Source: DATCJA01 sp963814955
GTDB taxonomy: Bacteria; Acidobacteriota; Vicinamibacteria; Vicinamibacterales; UBA2999
DNA length: 64,000 nucleotides
Assembly (NCBI GenBank): GCA_963814955.1
Contig: CAWFEX010000001.1
Span: 1-64,000 of the forward strand
Reading direction: 5' to 3'
Position 1 is the first letter of the stretch; each line of letters begins with the position of its first letter. The notes beneath the pieces were generated by a model, which ran no database searches, was not told where the DNA came from, and saw only the letters and a list, made by a program, of their open reading frames with translations. Shown in pieces: positions 18,757 through 28,438 of this stretch. The position numbers and the translations under genes were made by a program.

Positions 18757-18787
18757 CCGAAGCGAGCAAGCGAAGGCTGCGGTTACA
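18757..18787. repeat. partial repeat, copy C
   Basis: The core CCGAAGCGAGCAAGCGAAGGCTGCGGTTA corresponds to the 3' part of copies A and B. Only this end is clearly conserved; the 5' part is diverged. It lies in the 172-base gap between the FRG gene and the DUF2278 gene. Confidence 0.45.
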
Positions 18788-18857
18788 ATCTCCAGCCGAT
18801 CCCGTCATGAAAGCGGGTACGTTCAGCGCGGCCCGTCAGAGCGCCCGACATGTCTAA

Positions 18858-19927
18858 ATGAAGCTATTTACTGTATTCGGCGTGGGTCTGGGAAACCTCG
18901 GTCTTTCCAAACGCAAACGAATTCCGGCACAGAGCTGGATCAACCAACTGAATGCGTGTCTCGTGGCAGAACGACGGCCATTAAGGATTGTGGGTTCGTA
19001 CGGACATACGGGAAACTTTGTCGTCACGTCAAGCGCACCCGCGCCGAGGTTGAGTACATCATTCTCGAGAACTTCCAGCATCCGATCACGCCGATCGTCG
19101 AGCAGTTCCCGAAAGGTTTCACGCCGCTCGAACGGAAGCCAGGCTCGGGGGCGCTGGACTTCATCAGAGGCAATCTTTTTGACCGCTCACAGATGCGGCC
19201 CTTACCGTTCAGCGTCCCCGGTTTCGACAACGACCTGAATGAGAAGCTCGATCGGGTGATGCAGCGCGCTGTAGCCGACGAGGATGCGATGGTGTACGCC
19301 TTCGGTGAGCGCTGGGGGCCGGAGCCCGCCACGAAGGACAAGTACTTCGGCTTCCTGCCCGGCAACGGTATCCACGACATCCATATGAACCAGGGCAACA
19401 CCGGTCGTTTCGTCGACGATGACGGCGTGTATCAGGACGGAGGAGTGCTCGTGCACTTCCCCGACCAGCACGAGTGGACCGCGATATTCCTGAAGTTCCA
19501 GTCGCAAGCGTGGCATACGGACGACAGGACGGGGCACAGGATCACAGAGCCGCCGCCTCCGCCGTCCGGTCCACCGCAGCCACCGGGACCACCCACAGCA
19601 GAGGAGCCAGACGGTCTCGTGGTCATCGTCGCCGCGCTCGTCAATCCGACGCAATCGCCCGAGGTCGAGGTCGTAACCCTGCTGAATACCGCACCCCATG
19701 ATATTGACTTGAAGGGATGGGCGCTGCTGGATACTCAGAAAAAGTCCCTGGCCCTCTCGGGGGTGCTGAGTGCCGGCGGTACACGTCCGGTGCGCATCCA
19801 GCAGCCGCTTGCTCTGTCCAACAAGGGAGGCGTGATTACACTCGTGGACGAGAAAGGTCTGAAGGTGCATGGCGTGTCGTACACGAAGGAGCAAGCACGC
19901 CATCCGGGATGGACGATTGTGTTTTGA
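18858..19927 (+). CDS. YukJ/DUF2278 protein with C-terminal lamin-tail-like domain, frameshifted
   Basis: The central region matches DUF2278 (YukJ): VEYIILENFQHPI, ALDFIRGNLFD, GFDNDLNEKLDRVMQ, YFGFLPGNGIHDIHMNQGN and FQSQAWHTDDRTG. A Pro-rich linker then leads to a ~100-residue beta domain (DIDLKGWALLDTQKK, GGVITLVDEKGLKVHGVSY) like a lamin-tail domain. The conserved part starts in the frame of 18956; the N-terminus best fits the frame from ATG 18858 with a shift near 19025. The first ~45 residues do not look like typical YukJ, so a second disruption is possible. The family is of unknown function. Confidence 0.8.
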
Positions 19928-20253
19928 CCTGGGAAAGCGCGCGCTGCAGCAACCGCCGCCCAACCACGGGCTCCCCGGCCGCGCCGTGGCGGAAGTTCCA
20001 GACGAGAAGGAGCAGCCAACACCTATGGCGGATTGCACCAGCGGTTCGCACACTGCGCTCACCACCGATGTCACGGCGTCAGTCGGTTGGCGCGGTCCCG
20101 TCGCCACATTTCTGGGCGAGGACGACCACTGAGATCTTCTCGCCCGGAGACAACGAGACTTCGAAGGGGTCGCCCTTGACGTGATTGATAATTGGGCATG
20201 CAATGGCACGACAGTTCTGTCCTAGAATCCTCCAGGGAAAGGGGCGCATTCGA
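19928..20253. other. intergenic with a possible minus-strand coding remnant
   Basis: Most of this stretch shows nothing. On the minus strand, ~20073-20236 reads CPIINHVKGDPFEVSLSPGE then KISVVVLAQKCGDG, which has protein-like composition but overlaps the leader of the gene at 20254 and has no family I recognise. It may be a small gene or a remnant. Confidence 0.3.
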
Positions 20254-20634
20254 ATGAAGGCTGTGCTTGTTGCGGGTTTTCTGGTGCTTACGCTGCTCTT
20301 CGCGGCGGCGACGACATTGTCCGCGCATCACCAGTGGCCGGTAAGCCGTGACCGGCTCGTGACCGTAAAGGGCACGGTGACAGACTTCGTGTGGGCGAAC
20401 CCCCACCCCATGATCACCGTCGAGGTGCAGGCTGATGGCGGCCAGAAGGAGAAATGGCTGATCGGAGGGCCGGCGATCAATCGAATGGAGGCGGCCGGCT
20501 GGACTCGGACGACGGTAAAGCCGGGCGACGTGATCACGGGCACCGGCTATCAGTTCGCCGACCGCCAGAAGATCGTCCGGCTCGAGCGCGTGGTGCTCGC
20601 TAACGGCAAGGAGATCCGCGTCTACGGCCGCTAA
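20254..20634 (+). CDS. DUF6152 family secreted protein
   Basis: From ATG 20254, preceded by GGGAAAGGGG, the 126-residue protein has a signal peptide (MKAVLVAGFLVLTLLFAAAT, cleavage near LSA-HH), an N-terminal HH pair, then VTVKGTVTDFVWANPHPMIT, a WLIGGP segment and GWTRTTVKPGDVITGTGYQF. This is the usual DUF6152 layout, an OB-like small periplasmic domain of unknown role, common in multiple copies in Acidobacteria. Nothing adjacent suggests a partner. Confidence 0.85.
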   Translation: MKAVLVAGFLVLTLLFAAATTLSAHHQWPVSRDRLVTVKGTVTDFVWANPHPMITVEVQADGGQKEKWLIGGPAINRMEAAGWTRTTVKPGDVITGTGYQFADRQKIVRLERVVLANGKEIRVYGR

Positions 20635-20924
20635 GGCGGTCTCTCGACTGGCGTCGCGGTCCCCACGGTTCGCGGCGAAGCGTAGGTAGGATCGAGCACG
20701 CCCTTCGAGACAGCGGCAGGAGCGACACCCTAATCCGGCCTATCGTCTCAGGTCCGTTCCGTGATCCCGGACGGCCTTAGCCGAACCGCCGCGTTCAGCT
20801 CTTGGCGCCCTCATCGGAGGAGCGGCTAGGGTTGGCTCGCATTCCGCGCATGGCTCGCGGCGAGCCGCACAACCCCAGGCATCGTGAGATACACCTTGTC
20901 CTGACGTCGTTTGCTCCCGCTCCC
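20635..20924. other. intergenic between convergent genes
   Basis: No gene is supported here. The stretch separates the plus-strand DUF6152 gene from the minus-strand binding-protein gene. No clear hairpin-plus-T-run terminator was found. Confidence 0.35.
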
Positions 20925-22111
20925 TCACGGATTCGGCACCTTCTGAGGCCGGATCACCGCGGCCAACGTCAACGCGGTGCCGGTAATCTTCACGACCGTC
21001 ACGTCCTTCTCGGGCAGGTGTTCCAGCGGGCCGAAGCTGATGGATCCCGTCACGCCCGGGAAGGCCCCGAGTGTTTCGAGGGCTTCCGGCGTCGCTTTCT
21101 GCTTCGCCGAATCCGCCCGCTCGATCGCGTTGGCAATCAGCATTACCGCGTCGTAACCGAGCGCCGCGAAGGCGGTGTCGGGCGAAGCTCCGTATTCGGC
21201 CTCGTAGTCGGCGATGAACTGTCGCACGGTCGGCGTGCCGTGTGTGGCGTCGAGAAACGCATGCGTCGTGAAGTAGGTGTTGTCGGCGGCGGAGCCTGCA
21301 ACCTGGCGAAGGAGCGGCGTGTCGTAGGCGTCGCCGCCGACGATCGGCGAGTGGATGCCGGCTTCGCGCAGTTGCTTCACCAATCGGCCGATGTCGTCGG
21401 GCCCCGCAGCGATGTATGGCATGTCGGGCGCACTGCCGGCAGCGCCAGGATTCGCGCGACTTGATCCGCAAAGTCGAGCGCGCCGCCGGCGTAGGTGTCT
21501 TCCCCGACAATGTCGCCGCCGAGCTCGGTGTAGCGTTCGCGGAAATAGCGCGCGAGGAGCACCGTGTAGTCGGCGGTATCATCGAAGAGCAGCCACGATG
21601 TCGTTGCCGCGAGTGTCCCGTAGGCGTACTCGGCACCCGCGGCCGCCTGTGTGTTGTCGCCGAAGCAGGTCATGAAGTAGTAGAGCGGGAACTGGAGGGG
21701 CACGAGCGGCGACGTCGCGCCGGACGTCAGGAAGACCATGCGTGCCTTCTCGGCGATCGGCGCGGCGGCCAGCACCATGCTCGTATCGTTCAGGCCGGTG
21801 ATCGCAGATAGTCCCGGCGTACGAACGAGATCGCGAGCGGCCCTGGCGACGATTTCTGGATCGGTCCGCCCGTCGCGCGCGAGCAACTCGACCGGTCGAC
21901 CGAGCACGCCGCCTCGCGCGTTCAGCTGCTTCACCGCAAGCATGGCGCCGGCCAGCGATGGCGCGCCGATCGACCCGAGCGCACCGGTCAGATTGTGAAT
22001 GGCGCCGATCTGGATCGGCGCCTTCTTCCCTTCCGCCCTGGCACCCCAGCCGATGAGACACAGGGCGATCGCGGCGCACAAGCTGACGAGATGTTTCTGG
22101 CGATTGCGCAT
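20925..22111 (-). CDS. periplasmic ligand-binding protein, branched-chain amino acid type, frameshifted
   Basis: ATG 22111 opens MRNRQKHLVSLCAAIALCLIG, a signal peptide, then a Peripla_BP_6 lobe: IGAIHNLTGALGSIGAPSLA, VLGRPVELLARDGRTDPEI, and GLNDTSMVLAAAPIAEKARM. A frameshift near 21420-21435 moves the second lobe to another frame (DDIGRLVKQLREAGIHSPIV, FAALGYDAVMLIANAIERAD). Such proteins deliver amino acids or aromatic and organic acids to LivHMGF-type ABC transporters, but no permease or ATPase is nearby. The start lies two bases after the stop of the upstream binding-protein gene, so the two form an operon. Confidence 0.82.
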
Positions 22112-22113
22112 GG

Positions 22114-23130
22114 TTAGATCAGGAACTGCTCCTCCATCCACAGCATCCCTGGCGCGTTCGCCTTCGTGACGATCGGGCCGTCGATGATGACGTGCTTCGG
22201 AATGGGGATGGTGTTGGACCCGCGCGCGGCGGCAACGCCGGCGACGATCGCTCCGCCGTGGATGCGGCAGGACGAATTGCGGACCGTGGCGTACATGCGC
22301 CCTTCGACGACCGCCTCGATCGCCGCCGGCATCGCGTCGACGCCGCCGATCAGGATCTCGGTGCGCCCGCGCGCTTTCATGACGCTGGCCGCGGCGAGCG
22401 CCATGTCGTCATTGTGGAAGAAGGCGGCATCGATCTTCGGGTAGTTGCCGAGATAGCCTTCCCATAGCTGCGCCGTTTTTTCGACGTCCCAATCCGCTGA
22501 ATCGGTCGCCAAGACCTCGATATTGGGAAAGCGGTCGATGACGGATTGGAATCCGATGGCGCGTCCCTGCGCGCCGCTGTGCCCGAGCGCACCTTGCGTC
22601 ATGATGATCGTGCCCTGGCCGTTGATCGCCTCCACCAGCGCCTGTGTGACTGCGGCGCCCATGAACACGTTGTCGGGAGCCAGGAACGTGAGGACGTCGA
22701 TCTGGTCGAGCGGCGCGATCAACGTGTCCATGTCGATCACCGGAATCCCGGCCTGAATCAACTTGACGACCGGCTCGGTGATCGTGCCGATGTCCACTGC
22801 CTGGATGGCGACGAAGTCCCATTTCTGGGATGCCATCTCTTCGATGAGCGCGAGCTGTTTCGTGGCCGACAGCTCGGGGTCGAACCAGGTGACGTCGACG
22901 TTGAACAGCCGGCCCCAGAACTCGGCCGCCTGCTTGCCTTGGGCGCACCAGGTGACCTGCAGACCAATATTGGAGAAGGCGGCGCGCAGGCGTCGCCGCG
23001 AGCGTGTCGCGCTGGCGCCCTGCCCGGCGGCGGCGAGGAGAGGGACGCCGCCGAAGGCCGCCGTGCCGGCCGCGGCGACCAGGTGGAAGAGATCGCGTCT
23101 TTTGGGCTGAAAACGGGAATCGGACTGCAT
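22114..23130 (-). CDS. periplasmic sugar-binding protein-like (Peripla_BP_4)
   Basis: The 338-residue protein has a long N-terminal region (MQSDSRFQPKRRDLFHLVAA) with twin basic residues before a hydrophobic stretch, so Tat or Sec export is likely. The body matches the ribose/xylose-type binding fold: LIEEMASQKWDFVAIQAVDI, GIPVIDMDTLIAP, GQGTIIMTQGALGHSGAQGR, and AFFHNDDMALAAASVMKARG. The ligand is unknown. It is the middle gene of a minus-strand operon with the gene at 23176 upstream and the second binding protein downstream, with no permease or ATPase, so it may act as a sensor or serve a distant transporter. Confidence 0.85.
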   Translation of the reverse strand: MQSDSRFQPKRRDLFHLVAAAGTAAFGGVPLLAAAGQGASATRSRRRLRAAFSNIGLQVTWCAQGKQAAEFWGRLFNVDVTWFDPELSATKQLALIEEMASQKWDFVAIQAVDIGTITEPVVKLIQAGIPVIDMDTLIAPLDQIDVLTFLAPDNVFMGAAVTQALVEAINGQGTIIMTQGALGHSGAQGRAIGFQSVIDRFPNIEVLATDSADWDVEKTAQLWEGYLGNYPKIDAAFFHNDDMALAAASVMKARGRTEILIGGVDAMPAAIEAVVEGRMYATVRNSSCRIHGGAIVAGVAAARGSNTIPIPKHVIIDGPIVTKANAPGMLWMEEQFLI

Positions 23131-23175
23131 GGGGTCCTCGATGTATGGCTAAGGTATCGACCGCGGGATCGGTGG

Positions 23176-23625
23176 CTAATTCGTGCTCACCTTGTGCAGG
23201 ACGATGGTGCTTACCGGGCTGCCGTCCGCCAGCGTCGCCGTTTCGAGCATCAGGCCATCGTCTACCAGTTCGTAGATCGTGTGTAACACGACCGTCGCTC
23301 CGTTGTCGAAGCACGTGATCGTCAGCGTGTTCGACTGCATGACATTGCGGGCGATCAGAGTGCCATCATTGAAGCTGGCGAAGCCGCGGTCGGTGCCGTC
23401 GCAGAGCGTAAGAGCGGAATCGCGGGCCGCGAGCGCGTACTTGCCATCGCTACGGCGGATCAGACTGCGCCGCGCGTCTCCGCCGTCCACCGGATCGACG
23501 CCCATCCAATAGCCCTGGAAATTGGCGTGGGCCCTTGCCTGCGCCGGAGCCTGATCCGGCCTGGCCGAGACGCGGGACATGAGGATGATTGCAAGAACAG
23601 TGGCGGTTACCAATGCCGTGCGCAT
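23176..23625 (-). CDS. secreted hypothetical protein
   Basis: The 149-residue protein has a signal peptide (MRTALVTATVLAIILMSRVS) and a compact beta-rich mature part: NFQGYWMGVDPVDGGDARRS, SDGKYALAARDSALTLCDG and ELVDDGLMLETATLADG. The NFQGYW opening resembles small lipocalin-like or Ig-like exported domains, but I cannot assign a family. It precedes the sugar-binding protein gene by 45 bases and probably leads the operon. Confidence 0.65.
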   Translation of the reverse strand: MRTALVTATVLAIILMSRVSARPDQAPAQARAHANFQGYWMGVDPVDGGDARRSLIRRSDGKYALAARDSALTLCDGTDRGFASFNDGTLIARNVMQSNTLTITCFDNGATVVLHTIYELVDDGLMLETATLADGSPVSTIVLHKVSTN

Positions 23626-23654
23626 ACGGGAGCCTCCTTACGGACGATAGCGAT

Positions 23655-23781
23655 ACTCTATCCCGTGTGGCCGCGTCTCGACGACAATGCGCGCCGACCA
23701 CACAGCTCGCTCGGACACGCGAACGAGTTCGCCAAACGTCAGGCAGAACGGACCGCGATCGAAAACGAATTTTCGAGCTAA
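23655..23781 (+). pseudogene. C-terminal remnant of an IS3-family OrfB transposase
   Basis: The reading RLDDNARRPHSSLGHANEFA matches the final YN-x-RPHSSL-G-x-x-P-x-EF segment of IS3-family integrases, ending at TAA/TAG near 23781. No catalytic core or inverted repeats are present. It lies between the secreted hypothetical gene and the MFS carrier. Confidence 0.6.
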
Positions 23782-23810
23782 GGACTGTTCCGAAGCTCGC
23801 TTGAGGACGC

Positions 23811-25147
23811 TTACGCGGGTGTCATGGCGGCCTTGTCGGCGCCAACGGCGAGTGATGCGCGATTCCGGCCGATCCACAAGATGGCCACGACCGCCATCGC
23901 GGAAAGACCCACCAGAGGCAGCAGCGCGAGGGCGAAGCTGCCGGTCGCATCCTTTATGAAGCCCACCGCATAGGTGGTGCCGAACCCGGCCAGGTTGCTG
24001 AGTGCATTGATTTGTGCAAGACCGGCAGCGGCCGTTCCGGCAGACAGCCATTCGGTCGAGACCGCCCAGACCGGTCCTTTGCCCGCGTAGATCCCGATGA
24101 CCGCGAGGCTCAGAATGACGACGATTGAGAACAGCGAGTCGAAGACGAGCGCTGACGCCAGGCTGACGGCCGTGAGCATCAGTGGCACGGCTGCATGCCA
24201 GATGCGCTCGCCCGTCCGGTCGGATCGCTGGCCGACCCAGACCATGATCACCGACGCGAGCGCGAACGGTATGGCGTTGAGCAGCCCCGTCTGCATGTTC
24301 GTCAGGTCGTACGACTGGATGATTTGCGGCTGCCACAGCTGAAGCCCGCTGCTGACTGCAGTGCTTCCGGCGAGCGCCACGGCCAGGAGGAGCACGTGCT
24401 TGTTCCAGAGAACACGCCAGAGACTCATCTCGCCGACCGGCCTCTGGCGGCCCCTGTCCGCGTCGAGACGTGCGAGCAGCCACATCCGTTCGTCGGGCCG
24501 CAGCCATGTCGCGTCACGTGGGCCGTCACTCAACACCACGAGGCAGATGAGGCCGAGCACGACCGCGGGCAGAGCCTCGAGAATGAACATCCACTGCCAT
24601 CCGCGAAGGCCCATCCATCCGTCGGTCCCGACGAGGAGCGCGGCGGAAATCGGCGAACCGAGAAAGCTGGAAACGGGAATCGCAACCGTGAACCACCCGA
24701 TGATGCGGGCTCGGGTACTCGGCAGGAAACCAGTACGTGATGTAGAGAATGACGCCTGGAAAAAAACCCGCTTCTGCCGCACCGAGCAGGAACCGCATTA
24801 CATACAGCGACATCGGGCCTGTCACGAGCGCCATCGCGCCGGCGACAATGCCCCACGTGAGCATGATCCGCGCAATCCAGCGGCGAGCCCCGACCTGCGC
24901 GAGCACCAGATTGCTCGGCACCTCGCACAGGAAGTACAGACAGAAAGAAGATGCCGCCGCCGAACCCGAAGACCGTGGGTGACAGGTGCAGATCCTTCAC
25001 CATATCCAGCGCCGCGAACCCGAGATTGACGCGGTCCACGAAGGACACGAAGTAGCAGATCATCAGGAACGGGACGATGCGCAGGGCAACCTTCCGGATC
25101 GTGCGCGCCTCGACGGTTTGTTCGCGCATCGGCAGGCTGGTTTGCAT
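23811..25147 (-). CDS. MFS transporter, anion:cation symporter (ACS)-like, two frameshifts
   Basis: ATG 25147 (MQTSLPMREQTVEARTIRKV) leads into TM1 with LMICYFVSFVDRVNLGFAAL. The frame shifts near 24930 (continuing as LVLAQVGARRWIARIMLTWG, YVMRFLLGAAEAGFFPGVIL) and again near 24715 (IIGWFTVAIPVSSFLGSPIS), then stays open through the remaining helices to 23811. The R-x-x-x-G-x-x-E-A-G-F-F-P signature is that of ACS/phthalate-type carriers of organic and aromatic acids. It is divergent (76-base gap) from a LigI-like lactonase gene, which fits a role in aromatic-acid uptake. Confidence 0.82.
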
Positions 25148-25223
25148 TTGACGGTCTCGAACGAGGATTCTACAATCCCGCGCGCGATCGTCTTGCCGCC
25201 CTTTCATTCCAGCCGAGCGCCAC

Positions 25224-26090
25224 ATGGCCCCCTCTGAGGCACCCGATCCGAATCCACACGTGCCCCAGTACATCGTCCCGGCGCTGGCGTGCGACGCACA
25301 CTGCCATGTCTTCGGGCCCGCCGCGACGTTTCCCTACGCGCCGGGTCGCGCGTACACACCGCAGGACGCTCCCCGGGACCGCCTCGCCGCCCTGCACGCG
25401 GTGCTGCGGATCGAGAGGGCCGTCATCGTTCAGGCGAGCTGCCATGGCACGGATAACCGAGCGATGCTCGATGCGATTGCGCACAGCGGCGGTCGGTATC
25501 GCGGCGTGGCGATTGTGGACGAGTCCTTCGAGGATGCCGACTATGTGACCTTGCACGAAGGAGGGATCCGCGGTGTGCGGTTCAACTTCGTCAGGCACCT
25601 GGGCGGCATGCCCGACATCAAGGTGGTCCACCACGTCATTCAGCGGGTGACACCGCTCGGGTGGCATCTCGTCGTCCATCTGGATGCCGTGGACATCGTC
25701 GAGCTGTCGAGCGTGCTTCGTTCGCTTCCCGTGCCGTTCGTCATCGATCACATGGGACGGGTCAAGGCGAGTGCCGGCGTGGACCAGGTGCCTTTTCGAG
25801 CGTTGCTCGACCTCCTGCAGGTGGAGAACTGCTGGGTCAAGGTGTGTGGCTCCGAGAGGGTATCCGCCACAGGACCGCCTTTTCACGACGCCGTTCCGTT
25901 CGCGCGCGCCCTCATCGAGGCTGCGCCGGACCGTGTCCTGTGGGGAACCGATTGGCCGCATCCAAACGTCGGGCGGTTCATGCCTAACGATGGCGATCTC
26001 GTGGATCTGGTGCCGTTGATTGCACCGGATGACGCGTCGAGGCACAAGCTTCTGGTCGAAAATCCGGCCAGACTGTACGAGTGGCAGTGA
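25224..26090 (+). CDS. amidohydrolase, 2-pyrone-4,6-dicarboxylate lactonase-like
   Basis: The 288-residue protein has the amidohydrolase-2 metal motif variant DAHCHVFGP near residue 28, then AYTPQDAPRDRLAALHAVL, GIRGVRFNFVRHLGG, PFVIDHMGR and the strong GTDWPHPN motif near residue 248. LigI hydrolyses 2-pyrone-4,6-dicarboxylate in protocatechuate 4,5-cleavage and works without a bound metal. The LigI-like spacing and adjacency to an ACS-family carrier support aromatic-acid catabolism, but other lactonases of this superfamily are possible. ATG 25224 is the only good start. Confidence 0.8.
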   Translation: MAPSEAPDPNPHVPQYIVPALACDAHCHVFGPAATFPYAPGRAYTPQDAPRDRLAALHAVLRIERAVIVQASCHGTDNRAMLDAIAHSGGRYRGVAIVDESFEDADYVTLHEGGIRGVRFNFVRHLGGMPDIKVVHHVIQRVTPLGWHLVVHLDAVDIVELSSVLRSLPVPFVIDHMGRVKASAGVDQVPFRALLDLLQVENCWVKVCGSERVSATGPPFHDAVPFARALIEAAPDRVLWGTDWPHPNVGRFMPNDGDLVDLVPLIAPDDASRHKLLVENPARLYEWQ

Positions 26091-26250
26091 CGGCGACGCC
26101 CAGCGACGGCACTCCATCCTCGTCAGTTGCTCCTTCACTGAGTAGGTCCTGAAGCACCGAAATAGATCCCGATACCGGCCAGAGCCGTGGGAGCGGCCCT
26201 AAGGACCGATTGAGTCCCGGCTTGGCAGAAAATACGTTCGTACATAAACC

Positions 26251-27105
26251 GTGGGTAATAGCTCCGTGCCAGAGGTGAAGCCGTTTGACGTCGCATGGAG
26301 GACCGTCGATGGACTCAGGATCCGCTTCGCGACGGACGGAAGCGGCGACGAGAGACTTGTGCTCTTCAGTCCATGGCCCGAGAGCATCTTCGCGTTCGCC
26401 CCCGTGTGGGGCGGGCTGACGAAGCAGTTCGAGGTGTTGGCGATCGACCTTCCTGGCTTCGGGCGGTCGGAGGCGCGCGACGATCTTTTCGCGCCGCAGA
26501 AGATGGGCGAGTTCATCGCGAAGGCGCTCGACGGGTTCGGGCTCACGTCGGTCCACGCCGTTGGACTTGACGTTGGATCACCGTCGGTCCTCTTTACCGC
26601 GCTCGAGCGTCCGGCACTCTTTCGCAGCCTCATCGTGGGTGCCGGCGCCTCGACATACCCGCTCGTTGTCGAAGGCCCGCTCAAGGCGATGATCGAAGCG
26701 GAGGCATCACCGCAGCTGAACGCCGTCGAGGTCCTTGCCAGATTTCTGGGCTCTATTCGCGGATACGCGGTGCCACCCTTCGTCCGCGACGACTATCTCG
26801 CGTCGTACGAAGGCGATCGGTTGACGCGGTCCGCGGCGCTCGTTCGCGCCTACCCGAAAGACTTGGCTGCACTCGCGCCGCGTCTTGCGTCGATCAAAGT
26901 ACCTGTGGCGATCGTGGTCGGTCGCAACGACCCTTATGGGCTGGCTCGAGACGCGGCGCTTCTCCGCGAACGACTGCCGCATGCGCGCCTGGATGTTCTC
27001 GAGGCCGGTCACTGCGTCTGGGAGGAGCGAGCGCCCGAGTTCGAGTCGATCGTCACGCAATGGGTGAACGGCGGCTTCGAGGATAGCCGCGCACGACCCG
27101 TGTGA
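26251..27105 (+). CDS. alpha/beta hydrolase with Asp nucleophile
   Basis: The 284-residue protein shows the oxyanion region (FSPWPESIFAFAPVWGG), IDLPGFGRSE, a nucleophile elbow GLDVGS with Asp107 instead of Ser, IVVGRNDPYG for the acid, and EAGHCVWEE for the catalytic His. An Asp elbow is typical of haloalkane dehalogenases and epoxide hydrolases rather than esterases. GTG 26251 is the upstream start; a GTG at 26266 is an alternative. It lies between the lactonase and a second hydrolase on the same strand, consistent with a degradative cluster. Confidence 0.8.
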   Translation: MGNSSVPEVKPFDVAWRTVDGLRIRFATDGSGDERLVLFSPWPESIFAFAPVWGGLTKQFEVLAIDLPGFGRSEARDDLFAPQKMGEFIAKALDGFGLTSVHAVGLDVGSPSVLFTALERPALFRSLIVGAGASTYPLVVEGPLKAMIEAEASPQLNAVEVLARFLGSIRGYAVPPFVRDDYLASYEGDRLTRSAALVRAYPKDLAALAPRLASIKVPVAIVVGRNDPYGLARDAALLRERLPHARLDVLEAGHCVWEERAPEFESIVTQWVNGGFEDSRARPV

Positions 27106-27205
27106 TACAGTCGCCGCGGCATTCACGCATGCGCCTACCGGCGCGCAGGATGCGCGGCAGATTCAGTAGGGCGCGCGCTACTCGTTCTGATGTGAGGTGA
27201 TCGTC

Positions 27206-28438
27206 ATGACGCGTGAAACTGCAGTATCGGCGCTCATGGTCGTTGCAATGGCTGCAACGCTCTCGGCGCAGGCGCCGGCGAAAAGATTTCTCACCGCGCC
27301 GCTGACCATCGAGGACCAGGGCAGCTTCTTCATCGGCGGCATTCAGAAGATCACCGATTACGCGGGCGTCCCGCCGGTGCCGGCACCGGGCGCCGCCGCC
27401 GCTCCCGTCGTGCCGCATCAGGTCACCATCGGGCAAATGTACGTGCAGTTTCAGATTCCAGCTCGAAAGTACGGCGGATGGCCGGTCATCATGGTGCACG
27501 GCTCGAGTCACACGGCTGCGTGCCTGGAGTCGACGCCGGACGGCCGTGAAGGCTGGTATCCCTACTTCGTTCGCAAGGGCGTCCCCAGCTACATCGTCGA
27601 CCAGTCAGGACGCGGCCGATCCGGCTTCGATGAGTCCGTCATCCACGAGGGCGAGGCGCGGATCGGCGCGGGCGATTCCAAGGCTGGCATGGAGCTGATT
27701 CCCGGCTTCGCCAGGATTGCCAACGACACGGCGTGGACCAACTGGTTCGGCCACCTGGTTCCGGCGGATTCGACAATCCGCACGGGCCGGCTGATTCCGC
27801 ACGGCGACCCCGCGGATCCGAATCCGAATCCCGATCGGTTTCAGCACGTGGCGCCCGTCTTTCCGCTCGAAGCCGTCAATGAGTACTACAAGCAACTCGT
27901 ACCAAACGCCGAGGCGACGCTCCCCGGCTCGACCTGCGAGAGCTGCGATCCCAAGACGCTGTCCCCGGCGAACACGTGGACGCCGCAGAATCTCGCGTCG
28001 CTGGTCGAGCGGCTGGGAGGCGCGGTCGTGGTCACCCATTCACAATCCGGAATCATGGGTCATCACATGGCGCGCATCCTGAAAGAGCGGGGCCATCTGA
28101 GCCTTCTCAAGGGGCTGGTCACGCTCGAAGGGTCGTGTTCGCTGCCGAACAGCGGGCTGACCGCTGCGGATTTCGACAACATCCCCTATATGGCGCTCAA
28201 AGGCGATTACACGGCGACGAGCATGATCTGTCAGGAGACGGTGGACGCTATCAACGCGCGGCGCGCATCGAAACAGGGAACGGCCAAGGCGGAGTATCTC
28301 AAACTCGACGAGATGGGGATTCTCGGCGTGACGCACATGATGATGCTCGACAAGAAGAACCTCGAAATTGCGGACATCATCTACAACTGGATCGGCAAGA
28401 ACGTTCCGGCCGGAGGCAATCGCCGCGGAACGAACTGA
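27206..28438 (+). CDS. secreted alpha/beta hydrolase-fold protein
   Basis: I chose ATG 27206 because GAGGTGA lies six bases upstream; the frame opens at 27197. A signal peptide (MTRETAVSALMVVAMAATLS) precedes the domain. Core motifs are VIMVHGSSHTAACLESTPDG, VDQSGRGRSG, a nucleophile elbow THSQSG, and a C-terminal GVTHMMMLDKKNLEIADII carrying the likely catalytic His. Two Cys (STCESC) may form a disulfide. It is predicted to act in the periplasm as an esterase or similar enzyme, substrate unknown. Confidence 0.8.
   Translation: MTRETAVSALMVVAMAATLSAQAPAKRFLTAPLTIEDQGSFFIGGIQKITDYAGVPPVPAPGAAAAPVVPHQVTIGQMYVQFQIPARKYGGWPVIMVHGSSHTAACLESTPDGREGWYPYFVRKGVPSYIVDQSGRGRSGFDESVIHEGEARIGAGDSKAGMELIPGFARIANDTAWTNWFGHLVPADSTIRTGRLIPHGDPADPNPNPDRFQHVAPVFPLEAVNEYYKQLVPNAEATLPGSTCESCDPKTLSPANTWTPQNLASLVERLGGAVVVTHSQSGIMGHHMARILKERGHLSLLKGLVTLEGSCSLPNSGLTAADFDNIPYMALKGDYTATSMICQETVDAINARRASKQGTAKAEYLKLDEMGILGVTHMMMLDKKNLEIADIIYNWIGKNVPAGGNRRGTN

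Noticed and set aside
20740..21636. A 298-codon minus-strand open frame overlapping the binding-protein gene
   Set aside because: It is the out-of-frame shadow of the branched-chain-type binding protein, rich in Arg and His and without motifs.
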